Assembly: GCA_017442865.1 (NCBI GenBank)
Contig: JAFRXK010000074.1
Coordinates: 1-64,000, forward strand
Reading direction: 5' to 3'
Length of the DNA: 64,000 nt
Origin: Lachnospiraceae bacterium
GTDB taxonomy: Bacteria; Bacillota; Clostridia; Lachnospirales; Lachnospiraceae
Under the pieces are notes generated by a model that saw only the letters and a program-made list of their open reading frames with translations, made no database searches and was not told the DNA's origin. How positions within the stretch are numbered: position 1 is the first letter of the stretch; the number at the start of each line of letters is the position of its first letter. Shown piece by piece: positions 1-8,427 of the stretch. A program made the position numbers and the translations under genes.

Positions 1-238
1 AACGGGCGCACTTCATTTCTACGGTGGAAAATAACTTTCAACGAAGGTGTAGCAAAAGTGTGTCAATGCCCTAAACGGGCGCACTTCATTTCTACGGCCT
101 AAACCCACTGATGTGGGCAAAAGATATCTGTGTCAATGCCCTAAACGGGCGCACTTCATTTCTACCGCTACTATGTTGAGAGGCCTAAACCCACTGATGT
201 GTGTGTCAATGCCCTAAACGGGCGCACTTCATTTCTAC
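1..238 (-). CRISPR. Leader-proximal end of a type III-D CRISPR array (3 full repeats, 1 partial)
   Basis: Full repeats lie at 59-95, 129-165 and 202-238, and a partial one at 1-22. The core is 36 bp, but the base before it (T on the plus strand) is the same in all three full copies, so a 37-bp unit fits better. Spacers are 23-58, 96-128 and 166-201. On the minus strand each repeat ends in ATTGACAC(A), close to the ATTGAAAC 5' handle common in type III crRNAs. The array is therefore transcribed leftward, in the same direction as the cas genes. The repeat holds a short hairpin (GCCC-loop-GGGC). The spacer at 166-201 is next to the leader and so is the newest. The array continues beyond the window. 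Confidence 0.97.
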
Positions 239-623
239 CCTGCCTCTCAGAGAGCCTTTATTTTAGCGGGTTTTTGGGCTCTTTTTTGCAGGTATTTGTC
301 TGAAAATTCTGAAAACGAGGTTTTTTATGGTCATTTTTTGTTTTTTAAATTTTCAGGGTAATATATGTAAAATACATCCTTTTATTGTATTACAGTTTAT
401 GCCCTATTTTGCTTAAATAGCCATACACTTTTCTAACCTTCGCTTTAATATTATACCACATCTTCTGGTTGCATACCAGTTTTATTATCAGTTATTACGA
501 TTTTTTATGACGATATTTTGTCATCATACTCTATATAAAGTCAGCCTTATCAGCTTATCATTATTTATAAAGTTTATAATACTTTACTACTTAATCATTC
601 CATTTTTTGTTTCGCTAATTATT
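239..623 (-). promoter_or_regulatory. CRISPR leader, AT-rich, no gene
   Basis: This 385-bp stretch separates the last cas-operon gene from the first repeat and contains no convincing ORF. It holds several inverted repeats: a 9-bp pair CTGAAAATT (300-308) with AATTTTCAG (348-356), a pair AGAGCC (251-256) with GGCTCT (277-282) followed on the plus strand by a T-run, and ATGAC/GTCAT around 508-525. Position and AT-richness fit a CRISPR leader with its promoter. That the inverted repeats serve adaptation or regulation is inference. Confidence 0.7.
450..479 (-). promoter_or_regulatory. Putative leader promoter: extended -10 with an inverted repeat over the -35 position
   Basis: On the minus strand the sequence TGGTATAAT (458-450) is an extended -10 element with a consensus TATAAT hexamer. 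At the -35 distance there is no TTGACA. Instead the perfect inverted repeat CTGGT-TGCAT-ACCAG occupies 465-479. Transcription would start near 443 and give about 200 nt of leader RNA before the first repeat. The palindrome could be an operator. Confidence 0.5.
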
Positions 624-1931
624 TTAAGTTGCACTGCCAAAATATAAATAATATAACTCCTCAATAAATTTTTCATACTTATTTCTTGCTCTTGATACTA
701 TAGTTTTGTTCTTGTTTAATATCTCCGCAATTATTTCATCACTAAACTTAAAATCCTTTTTTAGGAGATTATAATACATTGAATAAAAAATGTCTTTCTC
801 TAATAAATTATTATCTAGATTAGAAATTGCACGATTTACATAATCCAAATTAAAAATATTGTTACATAATTTTATTGCACTAGGTTGTAGCATAGTATAG
901 ACATCTCTATTTCCTGCCGGTTCCTTTTTATACCGAATGTAATATATCCCTCTATCCTCCTCATTCTTATATTTACTACCAAGATTTTTTTCAAATTTAT
1001 CAATTTTACTATTTGTTGCATTTACGGATTTAAGTTTTAGCAAAATCAATAAATCTTTTGTCAAAAAAAGCTGCAATATATTTCTATTTGGCTTACTTGA
1101 TGCTATTTTTACTTGTTCCCATTCTGTATCAAAATCATCTAAAAACTTATTAAAAAAACCGCTTACAACTTCTCCGTACGTTCTGTCGCCGTATGAATCA
1201 AATTGCTCATATACATCAAACTCATTTGAAATAATGTCACCCTGTGTAACATTTCCCTCTTCATTTATTGGCTTTGACAAACTACTGGTAAAATCAAGGC
1301 TCTCAACAATACAAATAGCTACCTCTATATCTCTTTTTGTAACACTAACAGAATCACTTTTTAGTGCTTCATCTATAGCATCTACAACGCTCTTATTATT
1401 TATATCCTTGCTTTTTTTTATTATTTTGACAAGTTTCATGATTTTAACCTTATTTTTTGAAGGTCTGTCAATACTGACTCCATTTTTGGCCATCTCGTTT
1501 TCAGCTGATGCTATATCCGCTTTCTGTCTATATTTAATACCGAAGTTTTGTAAAAACAAAACTTTTCTTCCTTTTGAATCTTCTCCAGTATACCCTTTTA
1601 TGGTTTCCATAAATGTTTCCATAAACACTAATGTATCAATAGTATTTTTTTTCTGTTTTTGAAAAGCAATATTTGAGTCATACTCCACATTTTTATTTTG
1701 TTCAGATAAATATGTTGTTAATTTGGTGTATTCTTTAGGACTGTACGCTTTAAAAAGGTCAACAACAAAACTATCATAACATTTGTTGCTTTTTATATAA
1801 CTATATCTTGCTTCTTTATCTTCCAAGGTCTTTTTCGGCATTAACTTAATCGTATTCAATACATCTTCATACTTCTCTTCAAAATCTTTACCTGCCTTTA
1901 ATCTCTCTTCTCTTTTATCTTCCTTTGTCAA
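624..1931 (-). CDS. CRISPR-linked divergent sigma-70-like protein
   Basis: This 435-residue protein is not a recognised Cas family. It starts at TTG with AAAGGAGG about 8 nt upstream, 31 nt after the CARF gene, so it is probably in the same operon. I see three sigma-like blocks. Residues about 98-150 resemble region 2 (METFMETIKGYTGEDS, then a long helix with LQNFGIKYRQK). Residues 154-235 resemble region 3: IDRPSKNKVKIMKLVKIIKK, then SSLSKPINEEGNVTQGDII, which recalls the 'SLDEPI.EDG.T.GD.I' stretch of sigma factors. Residues 395-425 form a helix-turn-helix like region 4 (FSDEIIAEILNKNKTIVSRA). The region between about 240 and 390 is unassigned. Last gene before the CRISPR leader. The sigma reading is inference from motifs; an unrelated helical DNA-binding protein is the main alternative. 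Confidence 0.5.
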   Translation of the reverse strand: MTKEDKREERLKAGKDFEEKYEDVLNTIKLMPKKTLEDKEARYSYIKSNKCYDSFVVDLFKAYSPKEYTKLTTYLSEQNKNVEYDSNIAFQKQKKNTIDTLVFMETFMETIKGYTGEDSKGRKVLFLQNFGIKYRQKADIASAENEMAKNGVSIDRPSKNKVKIMKLVKIIKKSKDINNKSVVDAIDEALKSDSVSVTKRDIEVAICIVESLDFTSSLSKPINEEGNVTQGDIISNEFDVYEQFDSYGDRTYGEVVSGFFNKFLDDFDTEWEQVKIASSKPNRNILQLFLTKDLLILLKLKSVNATNSKIDKFEKNLGSKYKNEEDRGIYYIRYKKEPAGNRDVYTMLQPSAIKLCNNIFNLDYVNRAISNLDNNLLEKDIFYSMYYNLLKKDFKFSDEIIAEILNKNKTIVSRARNKYEKFIEELYYLYFGSAT

Positions 1932-1962
1932 ATATATCGCCTCCTTTTAAGTAATTACAATT

Positions 1963-2574
1963 TTAAATATTAAATAATTCATTAATTGATTTTCTTATAT
2001 CTGATACATCAAGTCCCTTCAATACGTCTATTAGATCTGAAAGATTTTTAAATTCCGTTAAATCATAAATTTTTGCTTCTTCATATATTGGCTTACCATT
2101 TACTCTTGGTATTTCACCATAATATACTCCTTCAACTTCACTATCCTTTATTTTCTCAATAAAATTCATGGCATAAAGTAACATTGCAGACATTGGCTTT
2201 GTTCCAAACGTAATATCTGCGTATACTAGTGAATCATCAGGAATTTCATCAAGCAAATTCATAAGCAGATTAATTCCTATACTTTTACTCTGACTGCTTT
2301 CTATTATGAGCTCTTTTATATCCTTTTTGTTTACTCCAAGATTCTCAAGCTCCTGTACCAAAATTTCATAATTATCAGGTGTATCCTGATTATCCGTTCT
2401 CACCACAATAACTTTAACATCATCACCTTTACTATAGCTGTCTGCGATAACCGGAATTATTGGAAATGATGTTTTCCTATTGTTTAATAGTTCAAATCCT
2501 ACAGGATTATAAATAACTTTCAACAAATCATTCTTGCCTTGTAATGATACGGCACTTATATATGTTTTTACCAC
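1963..2574 (-). CDS. Stand-alone CARF-domain protein (TM1812/Csx1-like sensor without an effector domain)
   Basis: About 203 residues. The motif ADITFGTKPMSAMLLYAMNF followed by EGVYYGE matches the second half of TM1812-type CARF domains, which bind the cyclic oligoadenylates made by Cas10. No HEPN, nuclease or helix-turn-helix is visible; after the CARF fold only about 40 helical residues remain. A longer frame opens with an ATG at 2598, directly after the csx1 stop. However, that stretch itself contains AGGAGGA placed 8 nt before a GTG at 2574, so I take GTG as the true start. Known single-CARF proteins include ring nucleases that degrade the second messenger. Because a sigma-like gene lies directly downstream, a role as its ligand-controlled regulator is an alternative. 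Both roles are inference. Confidence 0.7.
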   Translation of the reverse strand: MVKTYISAVSLQGKNDLLKVIYNPVGFELLNNRKTSFPIIPVIADSYSKGDDVKVIVVRTDNQDTPDNYEILVQELENLGVNKKDIKELIIESSQSKSIGINLLMNLLDEIPDDSLVYADITFGTKPMSAMLLYAMNFIEKIKDSEVEGVYYGEIPRVNGKPIYEEAKIYDLTEFKNLSDLIDVLKGLDVSDIRKSINELFNI

Positions 2575-2598
2575 TGAACATTCCTCCTGTTTACACAT

Positions 2599-4623
2599 TT
2601 ATATTTTGATTGGTTTCAAATTCAATATTGCCATTGTTTTTTCTGTTTCAGTATATTTTGATTCGTCATATATAACTTCTAATTCTAATTTGCTTAACTG
2701 AACCACTGTTCCATCATCTGTAACTCTTTCAATATTCTCAATGCATTTATCCCTTAAAATCTCTGAATATTGTATGAGTTGGCTTAACTTCAGATTGTTC
2801 TCCATAATAACATGCACTCTATTTACAGTAAAATACTTCTTAATGTATTCTGACAAAAGAATAGCATTTGTAATAACATTATTTTTGCATTCATTTTTTA
2901 TTTTTTTGGCAAATTCATCAGGCAATAAATATACATCATAAGTCTTTTTACTTGATTTTGACTGCAAATAATTGCTCCTACATCTCTTAATATATATATC
3001 AGATGTATCATTTGACACAATAAATCTAATATCTTTATTCGACTTTACAATATCAGCCTGCTTGTCCGAAAAAGCATAAATATTATAAATTTCTTTTTTG
3101 GTATCAGAATTAATTTTATGTCTCAGATTACTTAAACAATTCATGAAATCATCAATATCTTTTTTGTTTTTATTCAACAACAAGGCATCCAAGCTTTCAT
3201 CTATTCTGTTAATATCAGCATATTTAGTATTATTATTCAAAGAAAAAACATGAGCAAACATATCTCTTATCTTTTTAACTCTTTCTCTTAAATATTCTAT
3301 TTCTAAAAGAAGTCTGGAATTCTCATCTGTACTGTTCACATCAATAAGCTTAAGCCTATCTAATGATGCTTTTCTATTGTTTTCATCACAACAGTTTTCC
3401 ATTGTACACTCGAGTCCTTTGTACTCTAAATACATAACTACTAAGTAACTGCGCAATGCCTCTAACGCAGTTGCTATAGCCTGGCCATATCGATTTTGCC
3501 GTATATACCAGTTTCCAAGAAGATACTGCATTTCAGCCATATTTTTCGGCGTCATATTATTGAATATTTTTATATTTGCTTCGTCAACACAATCAAGCAG
3601 ATTCTCTGAAAGCACTCTTTTAAGCATTGCTTCCAAATCAGCATATCCGCCTATGCTCTTTAATTTATCTTTTTCATTTAAATATACCATTAATGAACTT
3701 AACGACTTTACAATTCCATCAAAATCATTTATCTGCGTTGCCCAGTCAAACGAAGCTAATATCTGTTTAAGTGGATTTTCGTCTGACATTTGATTTAATA
3801 TAGAAACTGAATTACCAGTATTTTTAAATTCGCTTACACCATTCGTCAAATTCAAAACATTGATAAGCTCTTTCAAATCAACAACAGGCGCAACATCTTT
3901 ATTCTCACTGCAAACTTCTAGATTACCATAATATACATGCTCAATTGCTATATCATATTCAGTTGTGTTTTTAAGATAATTTAATACAATCAGATTATAC
4001 AAAGGCAATGAACGGAATGAATGTGTTATATCAAATGAAACTTCATAATGTATGCCTTTTTCAAACATACTTTCAATACCAGATATTATTTCGTAATTTT
4101 CAAGCAGTTGCTCTGAATCTATTCCATATCTCACGAGTATAACCCGAACATCTATACCGGGTTTTATACAATCAAACATTTTTGATTTTTCAAAGATATT
4201 TTGAATAGTTGAATTGCATTGCTTTAATTCTTCACCTGCAGTATCTCTGCCATATGTTGTTTCAATATCGTACAAGGTTTTATAATCTTTAAAATTATTA
4301 TAGTTTTCATTTGAAAAGAAGTTATAAAAACCTGACCATGAAGATTTTACTGTCCCAATTATAATGACCTTGTCAGGCATATTGTCCTTGATTAATGGAT
4401 AGGCAACAAATGCAACTCTTTCTGTTGTCTGATTATTTATGTTATATGCCGTTTCTCTATAATTGAAACTTTTATCATTATATGTATCAAGTATTCTTTG
4501 TTCTTTTTCTTGTAATGTCAAAGAATTTTTAGTTATATTATCACCAGATTTTAATTTATCTCTAAAATCTATATATGTTCCTGTTCCCAATGACAAAATC
4601 AATATTCTTTCACACCGACTCAT
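2599..4623 (-). CDS. csx1: CARF-HEPN ribonuclease, Csx1 type (TIGR02221/TM1812 family) with C-terminal extension
   Basis: 674 residues. The N-terminal CARF domain (about 1-250) has LILSLGTGTY near the start, VIIIGTVKSSW (86-96) and FDITHSFRSLP (197-207), the signature of this family. A helical HEPN domain follows, with the catalytic R-X4-H motif RDMFAH at 453-458. In this family the CARF domain senses cyclic oligoadenylate from Cas10 and switches on non-specific RNA cleavage by HEPN. Residues about 510-674 form an extra C-terminal region I do not recognise. The start ATG follows a GGAGA site. It is the main visible effector of the locus, translated right after the TIGR03986 RAMP gene. Confidence 0.85.
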   Translation of the reverse strand: MSRCERILILSLGTGTYIDFRDKLKSGDNITKNSLTLQEKEQRILDTYNDKSFNYRETAYNINNQTTERVAFVAYPLIKDNMPDKVIIIGTVKSSWSGFYNFFSNENYNNFKDYKTLYDIETTYGRDTAGEELKQCNSTIQNIFEKSKMFDCIKPGIDVRVILVRYGIDSEQLLENYEIISGIESMFEKGIHYEVSFDITHSFRSLPLYNLIVLNYLKNTTEYDIAIEHVYYGNLEVCSENKDVAPVVDLKELINVLNLTNGVSEFKNTGNSVSILNQMSDENPLKQILASFDWATQINDFDGIVKSLSSLMVYLNEKDKLKSIGGYADLEAMLKRVLSENLLDCVDEANIKIFNNMTPKNMAEMQYLLGNWYIRQNRYGQAIATALEALRSYLVVMYLEYKGLECTMENCCDENNRKASLDRLKLIDVNSTDENSRLLLEIEYLRERVKKIRDMFAHVFSLNNNTKYADINRIDESLDALLLNKNKKDIDDFMNCLSNLRHKINSDTKKEIYNIYAFSDKQADIVKSNKDIRFIVSNDTSDIYIKRCRSNYLQSKSSKKTYDVYLLPDEFAKKIKNECKNNVITNAILLSEYIKKYFTVNRVHVIMENNLKLSQLIQYSEILRDKCIENIERVTDDGTVVQLSKLELEVIYDESKYTETEKTMAILNLKPIKI

Positions 4624-4661
4624 TGTTTTTCTCCGTTCATCGCCTCAATATTAACCAGAAA

Positions 4662-6662
4662 TCATTCTTTGTTATTTTTTTTACTGATTATTTTTTTAAT
4701 ACTTGGTAATGCTTTTTTATGTTCATCCTTAACAGGTGATTTGCGCGCTCTAAAATCATCCAGTGTCATATATCTAATATCTTCATTATCAGGAATAGTT
4801 TTACTGTTCTTCATTTCAAAGAATTGCTTGATTTCATCTAACTCTTCAATTTTCCTGCCAGATAAATGTTTATTGATTGATTTTTTATAAGCATTAATTT
4901 TCGCATCAATATCTATATACTCAAACGGATCCAGATTGAATTCAGAATTATAAGCTTCTTTTTTATCAATCGATTTTGCATAATCTATAGCCAAAGATAT
5001 TTTTCCATATCCATACGGCTTCGCTTTTCCAACATTCATCCATGAATCATCGCTTAACTTTATGCTCCACAACAATAAACCAAGCTCATCCTCAGAAAGA
5101 TTCTGAAAACGCACTTTACCCTTAAATACAGTTCCTTCATCCAAAGGAGTAAATGACGTCGCAACATTTTCTTGCTTATCTGTAACTTCACCAGGAATAA
5201 TTGTATTGTGAAGCCAATATTGTTTTACTCCTCTAAGTTTAAAACCATCTGTATTATATGTCACCGCTTTATTTGGGTCATTCTGAATTAAATAATCAAG
5301 ATAACTTGTTGGCTTTGGCTCAGATAAAATCATGGATTCCTCTTTATCATATTTATTAACATTTACTTCAACAGCATCCGAAAATGAAATTCTTGATTTA
5401 TAGCTTCCAGACTCATTGCTGTAGCCAAACATTGCTTTGCTATAATCAATGATTCCCGGCTTATGACTTGCATTCAAACCGACTTTTATTGTATTATCAT
5501 AAAACAGTCTTAATCTTGGAGTAAAACCGAAATATAATCTGTCAAGTTCAATGTAAAAAACCGGTTTTGTTTCACCTCTTTCAGGCAAATCGAAAAATTC
5601 TCTTCCGCCAAATTGTTTTAGAGTATTGCTTCTCTTTTCAATATCCGTTTTGAACGCTGCCACATCTTTATCAGGAATTTCTATCCTTTCTTTCTCCTTG
5701 TTAATTTTCGGAATGATGTATACAGCTTTTTTATCGTTCATTTTTCCGGAGCTTATAACCCATCCATCTTTAGAATATCTACCTTTGACGCCAACTGCTG
5801 TTACATTTTTTAAGTTAGAAATTTCATAGCTAATTTCTTTATAATAAGGTTTGTAAGACTCGTTCGGAACGCCCTTATACACAGTCTTTCCCTTACTATC
5901 CTGACCTTTTTTAAATTCTTTTGCCTCATGCTGTAGAATATTATGGTTTTTACTAACAAAGAAATCATATTTAAATGGCTTGTTATGAAGAAATTCGTCT
6001 ATAATTTTTCTTTCACTTATAACATAATAATTCATTTCTCCGTACTCTGAATTAATAACATCCACATCTGTCTTATATATTACATATTTTCCATCTTCGT
6101 TCTTAATATATCCGGCTTTAACATGTTTTAATGCATTGATTTCTTTCTTATTCTTATTTGGATTTGGAGCTCCAAGTATTTCATTATATCTTCCTCTCTC
6201 CACGCCATTTGCAACATTTCTATACATCAATGCGTAGTCACCAATATCATCAAAAATGCTTGACAATCCTAATATCTGAACATTATTCCTTATAAGGCCT
6301 CTCATTGTGCTTCCCGGAATTGCATATTTTCCATATGCATTTTTACAAAACTGCTTATTACCATCATCAACTATAATTGGTCCTTTAGCAGTAATCGTAT
6401 ATGAGATTTCTCCGGTAAATAACTCATCTGATGAATCATTTCGTGCAACCAACTTATCTTTTGGATATTTAAACACCTTATCTGTGAATGAAATAAAGTT
6501 ATATGGTGCTCCAACATATTTTGATGACTCACTATTGTTATTATTACCACCATTATTACTTTTGATATTTTTTTTATTATTTGAATAACTATCTTTGAAT
6601 TTCTTCTCTTTAAAACCTCCACCCATCATCATATTTGACAGATTACTTATATCTATTCCCAT
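4662..6662 (-). CDS. Type III-D RAMP protein, TIGR03986 family
   Basis: 666 residues. The N-terminal 45 residues are a low-complexity Asn/Lys linker. APYNFISFTDKVF (about 52-64) is the characteristic opening of TIGR03986 proteins. IPGSTMRGLIRN is a RAMP helix motif, and GKAKPYGYGKI near residue 560 is a glycine-rich RAMP loop. The protein is probably a Cas7-group backbone subunit with large insertions that helps hold crRNA in the effector complex. The ribosome binding site AGGAGG precedes the ATG. It lies 5 bp after the Csx19-like gene. The family assignment is confident; its exact position in the complex is not shown by the sequence. Confidence 0.8.
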   Translation of the reverse strand: MGIDISNLSNMMMGGGFKEKKFKDSYSNNKKNIKSNNGGNNNNSESSKYVGAPYNFISFTDKVFKYPKDKLVARNDSSDELFTGEISYTITAKGPIIVDDGNKQFCKNAYGKYAIPGSTMRGLIRNNVQILGLSSIFDDIGDYALMYRNVANGVERGRYNEILGAPNPNKNKKEINALKHVKAGYIKNEDGKYVIYKTDVDVINSEYGEMNYYVISERKIIDEFLHNKPFKYDFFVSKNHNILQHEAKEFKKGQDSKGKTVYKGVPNESYKPYYKEISYEISNLKNVTAVGVKGRYSKDGWVISSGKMNDKKAVYIIPKINKEKERIEIPDKDVAAFKTDIEKRSNTLKQFGGREFFDLPERGETKPVFYIELDRLYFGFTPRLRLFYDNTIKVGLNASHKPGIIDYSKAMFGYSNESGSYKSRISFSDAVEVNVNKYDKEESMILSEPKPTSYLDYLIQNDPNKAVTYNTDGFKLRGVKQYWLHNTIIPGEVTDKQENVATSFTPLDEGTVFKGKVRFQNLSEDELGLLLWSIKLSDDSWMNVGKAKPYGYGKISLAIDYAKSIDKKEAYNSEFNLDPFEYIDIDAKINAYKKSINKHLSGRKIEELDEIKQFFEMKNSKTIPDNEDIRYMTLDDFRARKSPVKDEHKKALPSIKKIISKKNNKE

Positions 6663-6667
6663 AACAC

Positions 6668-7039
6668 TTACCTCCTATTTTCTACACCTCTTAGTCTTGT
6701 AAGTTTAACTTTGACTTGTCCATCCTCATCATATTCAAGATATTCCTGAACAATTAGGTATTTATCTCCTTTGTTTAATTCATATTTCTTTATAACAATA
6801 TTCTCTTCAATATCATCATCTTCAACATCTATTGCCTGCAATACTCCATCTATTGTGAATACATGCCGTTCTTTGTTTTGTGAAAAAAAACGAGCCTCAT
6901 AACATTCATCCCAATTTATATCTGTTAATTCGCAAACCTTCAACAAACGTATTTCACTTAACAGATAGATTAATGCATATTCATATTCATCAATATTAGC
7001 AAAAAGCCCTGCTGTATCGCTTATTTTTTTATATTTCAT
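6668..7039 (-). CDS. Small type III-D associated protein, Csx19-like
   Basis: 123 residues, overlapping the preceding RAMP gene by 4 nt (ATGA), so the two are translationally coupled. The pattern ECYEARFFSQNKERHVF resembles the 'EaRLFg...E...' stretch of Csx19 (TIGR03984), a protein found specifically with Csx10 in type III-D loci. The rest is acidic and beta-rich with no catalytic motif that I can see. Position between two RAMP genes fits Csx19. The sequence match is short, so another small subunit of the effector complex remains possible. Confidence 0.5.
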   Translation of the reverse strand: MKYKKISDTAGLFANIDEYEYALIYLLSEIRLLKVCELTDINWDECYEARFFSQNKERHVFTIDGVLQAIDVEDDDIEENIVIKKYELNKGDKYLIVQEYLEYDEDGQVKVKLTRLRGVENRR

Positions 7040-8427
7040 TGTTTTGTCCCCCTTATTACCGAATCAATACAATGTGATATTATTTTGTCTTTATCTTCAA
7101 TCTTGCCGCTGCTAAAGTCTATTGTTGCAATGCCCTGTGATTTTTTTATCTCCATCTTATCAACAATTACAAAGCCCTTTCCAACATTATATCCTCCACC
7201 TAAGTTCATTGTTCCTATAGCCAGATCCCTCAATGCCATTAGTAATAATCCACATGTTCTTTCCGGAGCATTATAATTCAGAACAGTGATGTGCAGCCTC
7301 ACATCTCCAAACACATTTTTCTCCGTAAACAAACTTCCATTAATTACACCACCGGTAAACTTATCAATATGTATTCTATGCGACAATCTTATCTCATCAT
7401 TTTCTTTTTTATTACCTACTATGGTATCATAGAATCGTATATTGCCTAAATTACCTTTAGCATCCTTACTAGATTTTACGCCAAATGTTTTACCAATAAT
7501 GTCTTCAGCCTTAACACCTTTACTTTCTAAATATGAAGCTATATTCTGCATCTGATTTCTTATAGCTCCTTTAAATGAGCTTCCCGGTATAATATAGTCA
7601 TCATTTGCATTTTTTATATTCTCACAATCCGGAGCCTTCTTACCGCTTTCATTTGATGCTGATGAAATACCTTTTACAAGCAAATCCCCTTCTGTATGTC
7701 CTTCAACAATTATGTCATAGGCATTATATGTATTAGAACACTCCAAGATATCTTTTTCAATATATTCATCAATCTCATCTTCTTTAAACCACATTTTTCT
7801 GTCTTCATCTTTATTCATGTCAAAAATTTTACAACGCAGCTTTTCAATTTTAATGTAACCACAGCCATTGCTCTTTTGACCCCCAAACTGCACTTGACCG
7901 GCATTTACAGCTGGAAAAACTGTTTCAAATTCATCTATATAATCTATCTTGTCACCTTTTTTATTTGTATAAATATATATAGGGAAATTGAACTTTGAGC
8001 CTACGCCAATGTATTCCATATTAAATTTATGTCCTGCGTTTTTATCTGTTCCCTTTACTATGCTTTCTGCGCAAGAACCCGTTTTAGGATTAATACTTAC
8101 TCGCGGACGCAACTCCAATTTTAACGATTCATCCTTCACAAAAATTCCATCGCCAAACTTAATTCTGCTGCAATAATCTGATGAATTTTCATTTTCTGCA
8201 AACTCGCTTTTTCCAAAAAGATCATCATAACTATCTATATAATTGTTTTTATAATACTGACCAAATAATCCAGCAATGCTAGTAGCCTGAATAAACGGCA
8301 TATTATCTACAGGATGAACTAATACATTTTCTTTATCTCCTAGTCCACTTCCCACATGCATTGGTTCTTTACATACAGCAGTAACTAAATACTTTACAAT
8401 AGTGTTGTATTGAATATTAGCAGACAT
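7036..8427 (-). CDS. Double-Cas7 RAMP protein (Csm3-like, type III-D)
   Basis: 463 residues carrying two RAMP units. The first has MHVGSGLGDKE and SIAGLFGQYY near the N-terminus and QFGGQKSNGCGYI about residue 185. The second has IPGSSFKGAIRNQM, then RIHIDKFTGGVINGSLFTE, then NLGGGYNVGKGFV. The last three motifs follow the order of Csm3/Cmr4 proteins: crRNA-binding helix, thumb with an aspartate, glycine-rich loop. Backbone Cas7 subunits of type III complexes cleave target RNA with a conserved aspartate, but the active residue cannot be fixed here without an alignment. The ATG directly follows the csx10 stop (TAAATG) with GGAGG just upstream. Confidence 0.8.
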   Translation of the reverse strand: MSANIQYNTIVKYLVTAVCKEPMHVGSGLGDKENVLVHPVDNMPFIQATSIAGLFGQYYKNNYIDSYDDLFGKSEFAENENSSDYCSRIKFGDGIFVKDESLKLELRPRVSINPKTGSCAESIVKGTDKNAGHKFNMEYIGVGSKFNFPIYIYTNKKGDKIDYIDEFETVFPAVNAGQVQFGGQKSNGCGYIKIEKLRCKIFDMNKDEDRKMWFKEDEIDEYIEKDILECSNTYNAYDIIVEGHTEGDLLVKGISSASNESGKKAPDCENIKNANDDYIIPGSSFKGAIRNQMQNIASYLESKGVKAEDIIGKTFGVKSSKDAKGNLGNIRFYDTIVGNKKENDEIRLSHRIHIDKFTGGVINGSLFTEKNVFGDVRLHITVLNYNAPERTCGLLLMALRDLAIGTMNLGGGYNVGKGFVIVDKMEIKKSQGIATIDFSSGKIEDKDKIISHCIDSVIRGTKQ

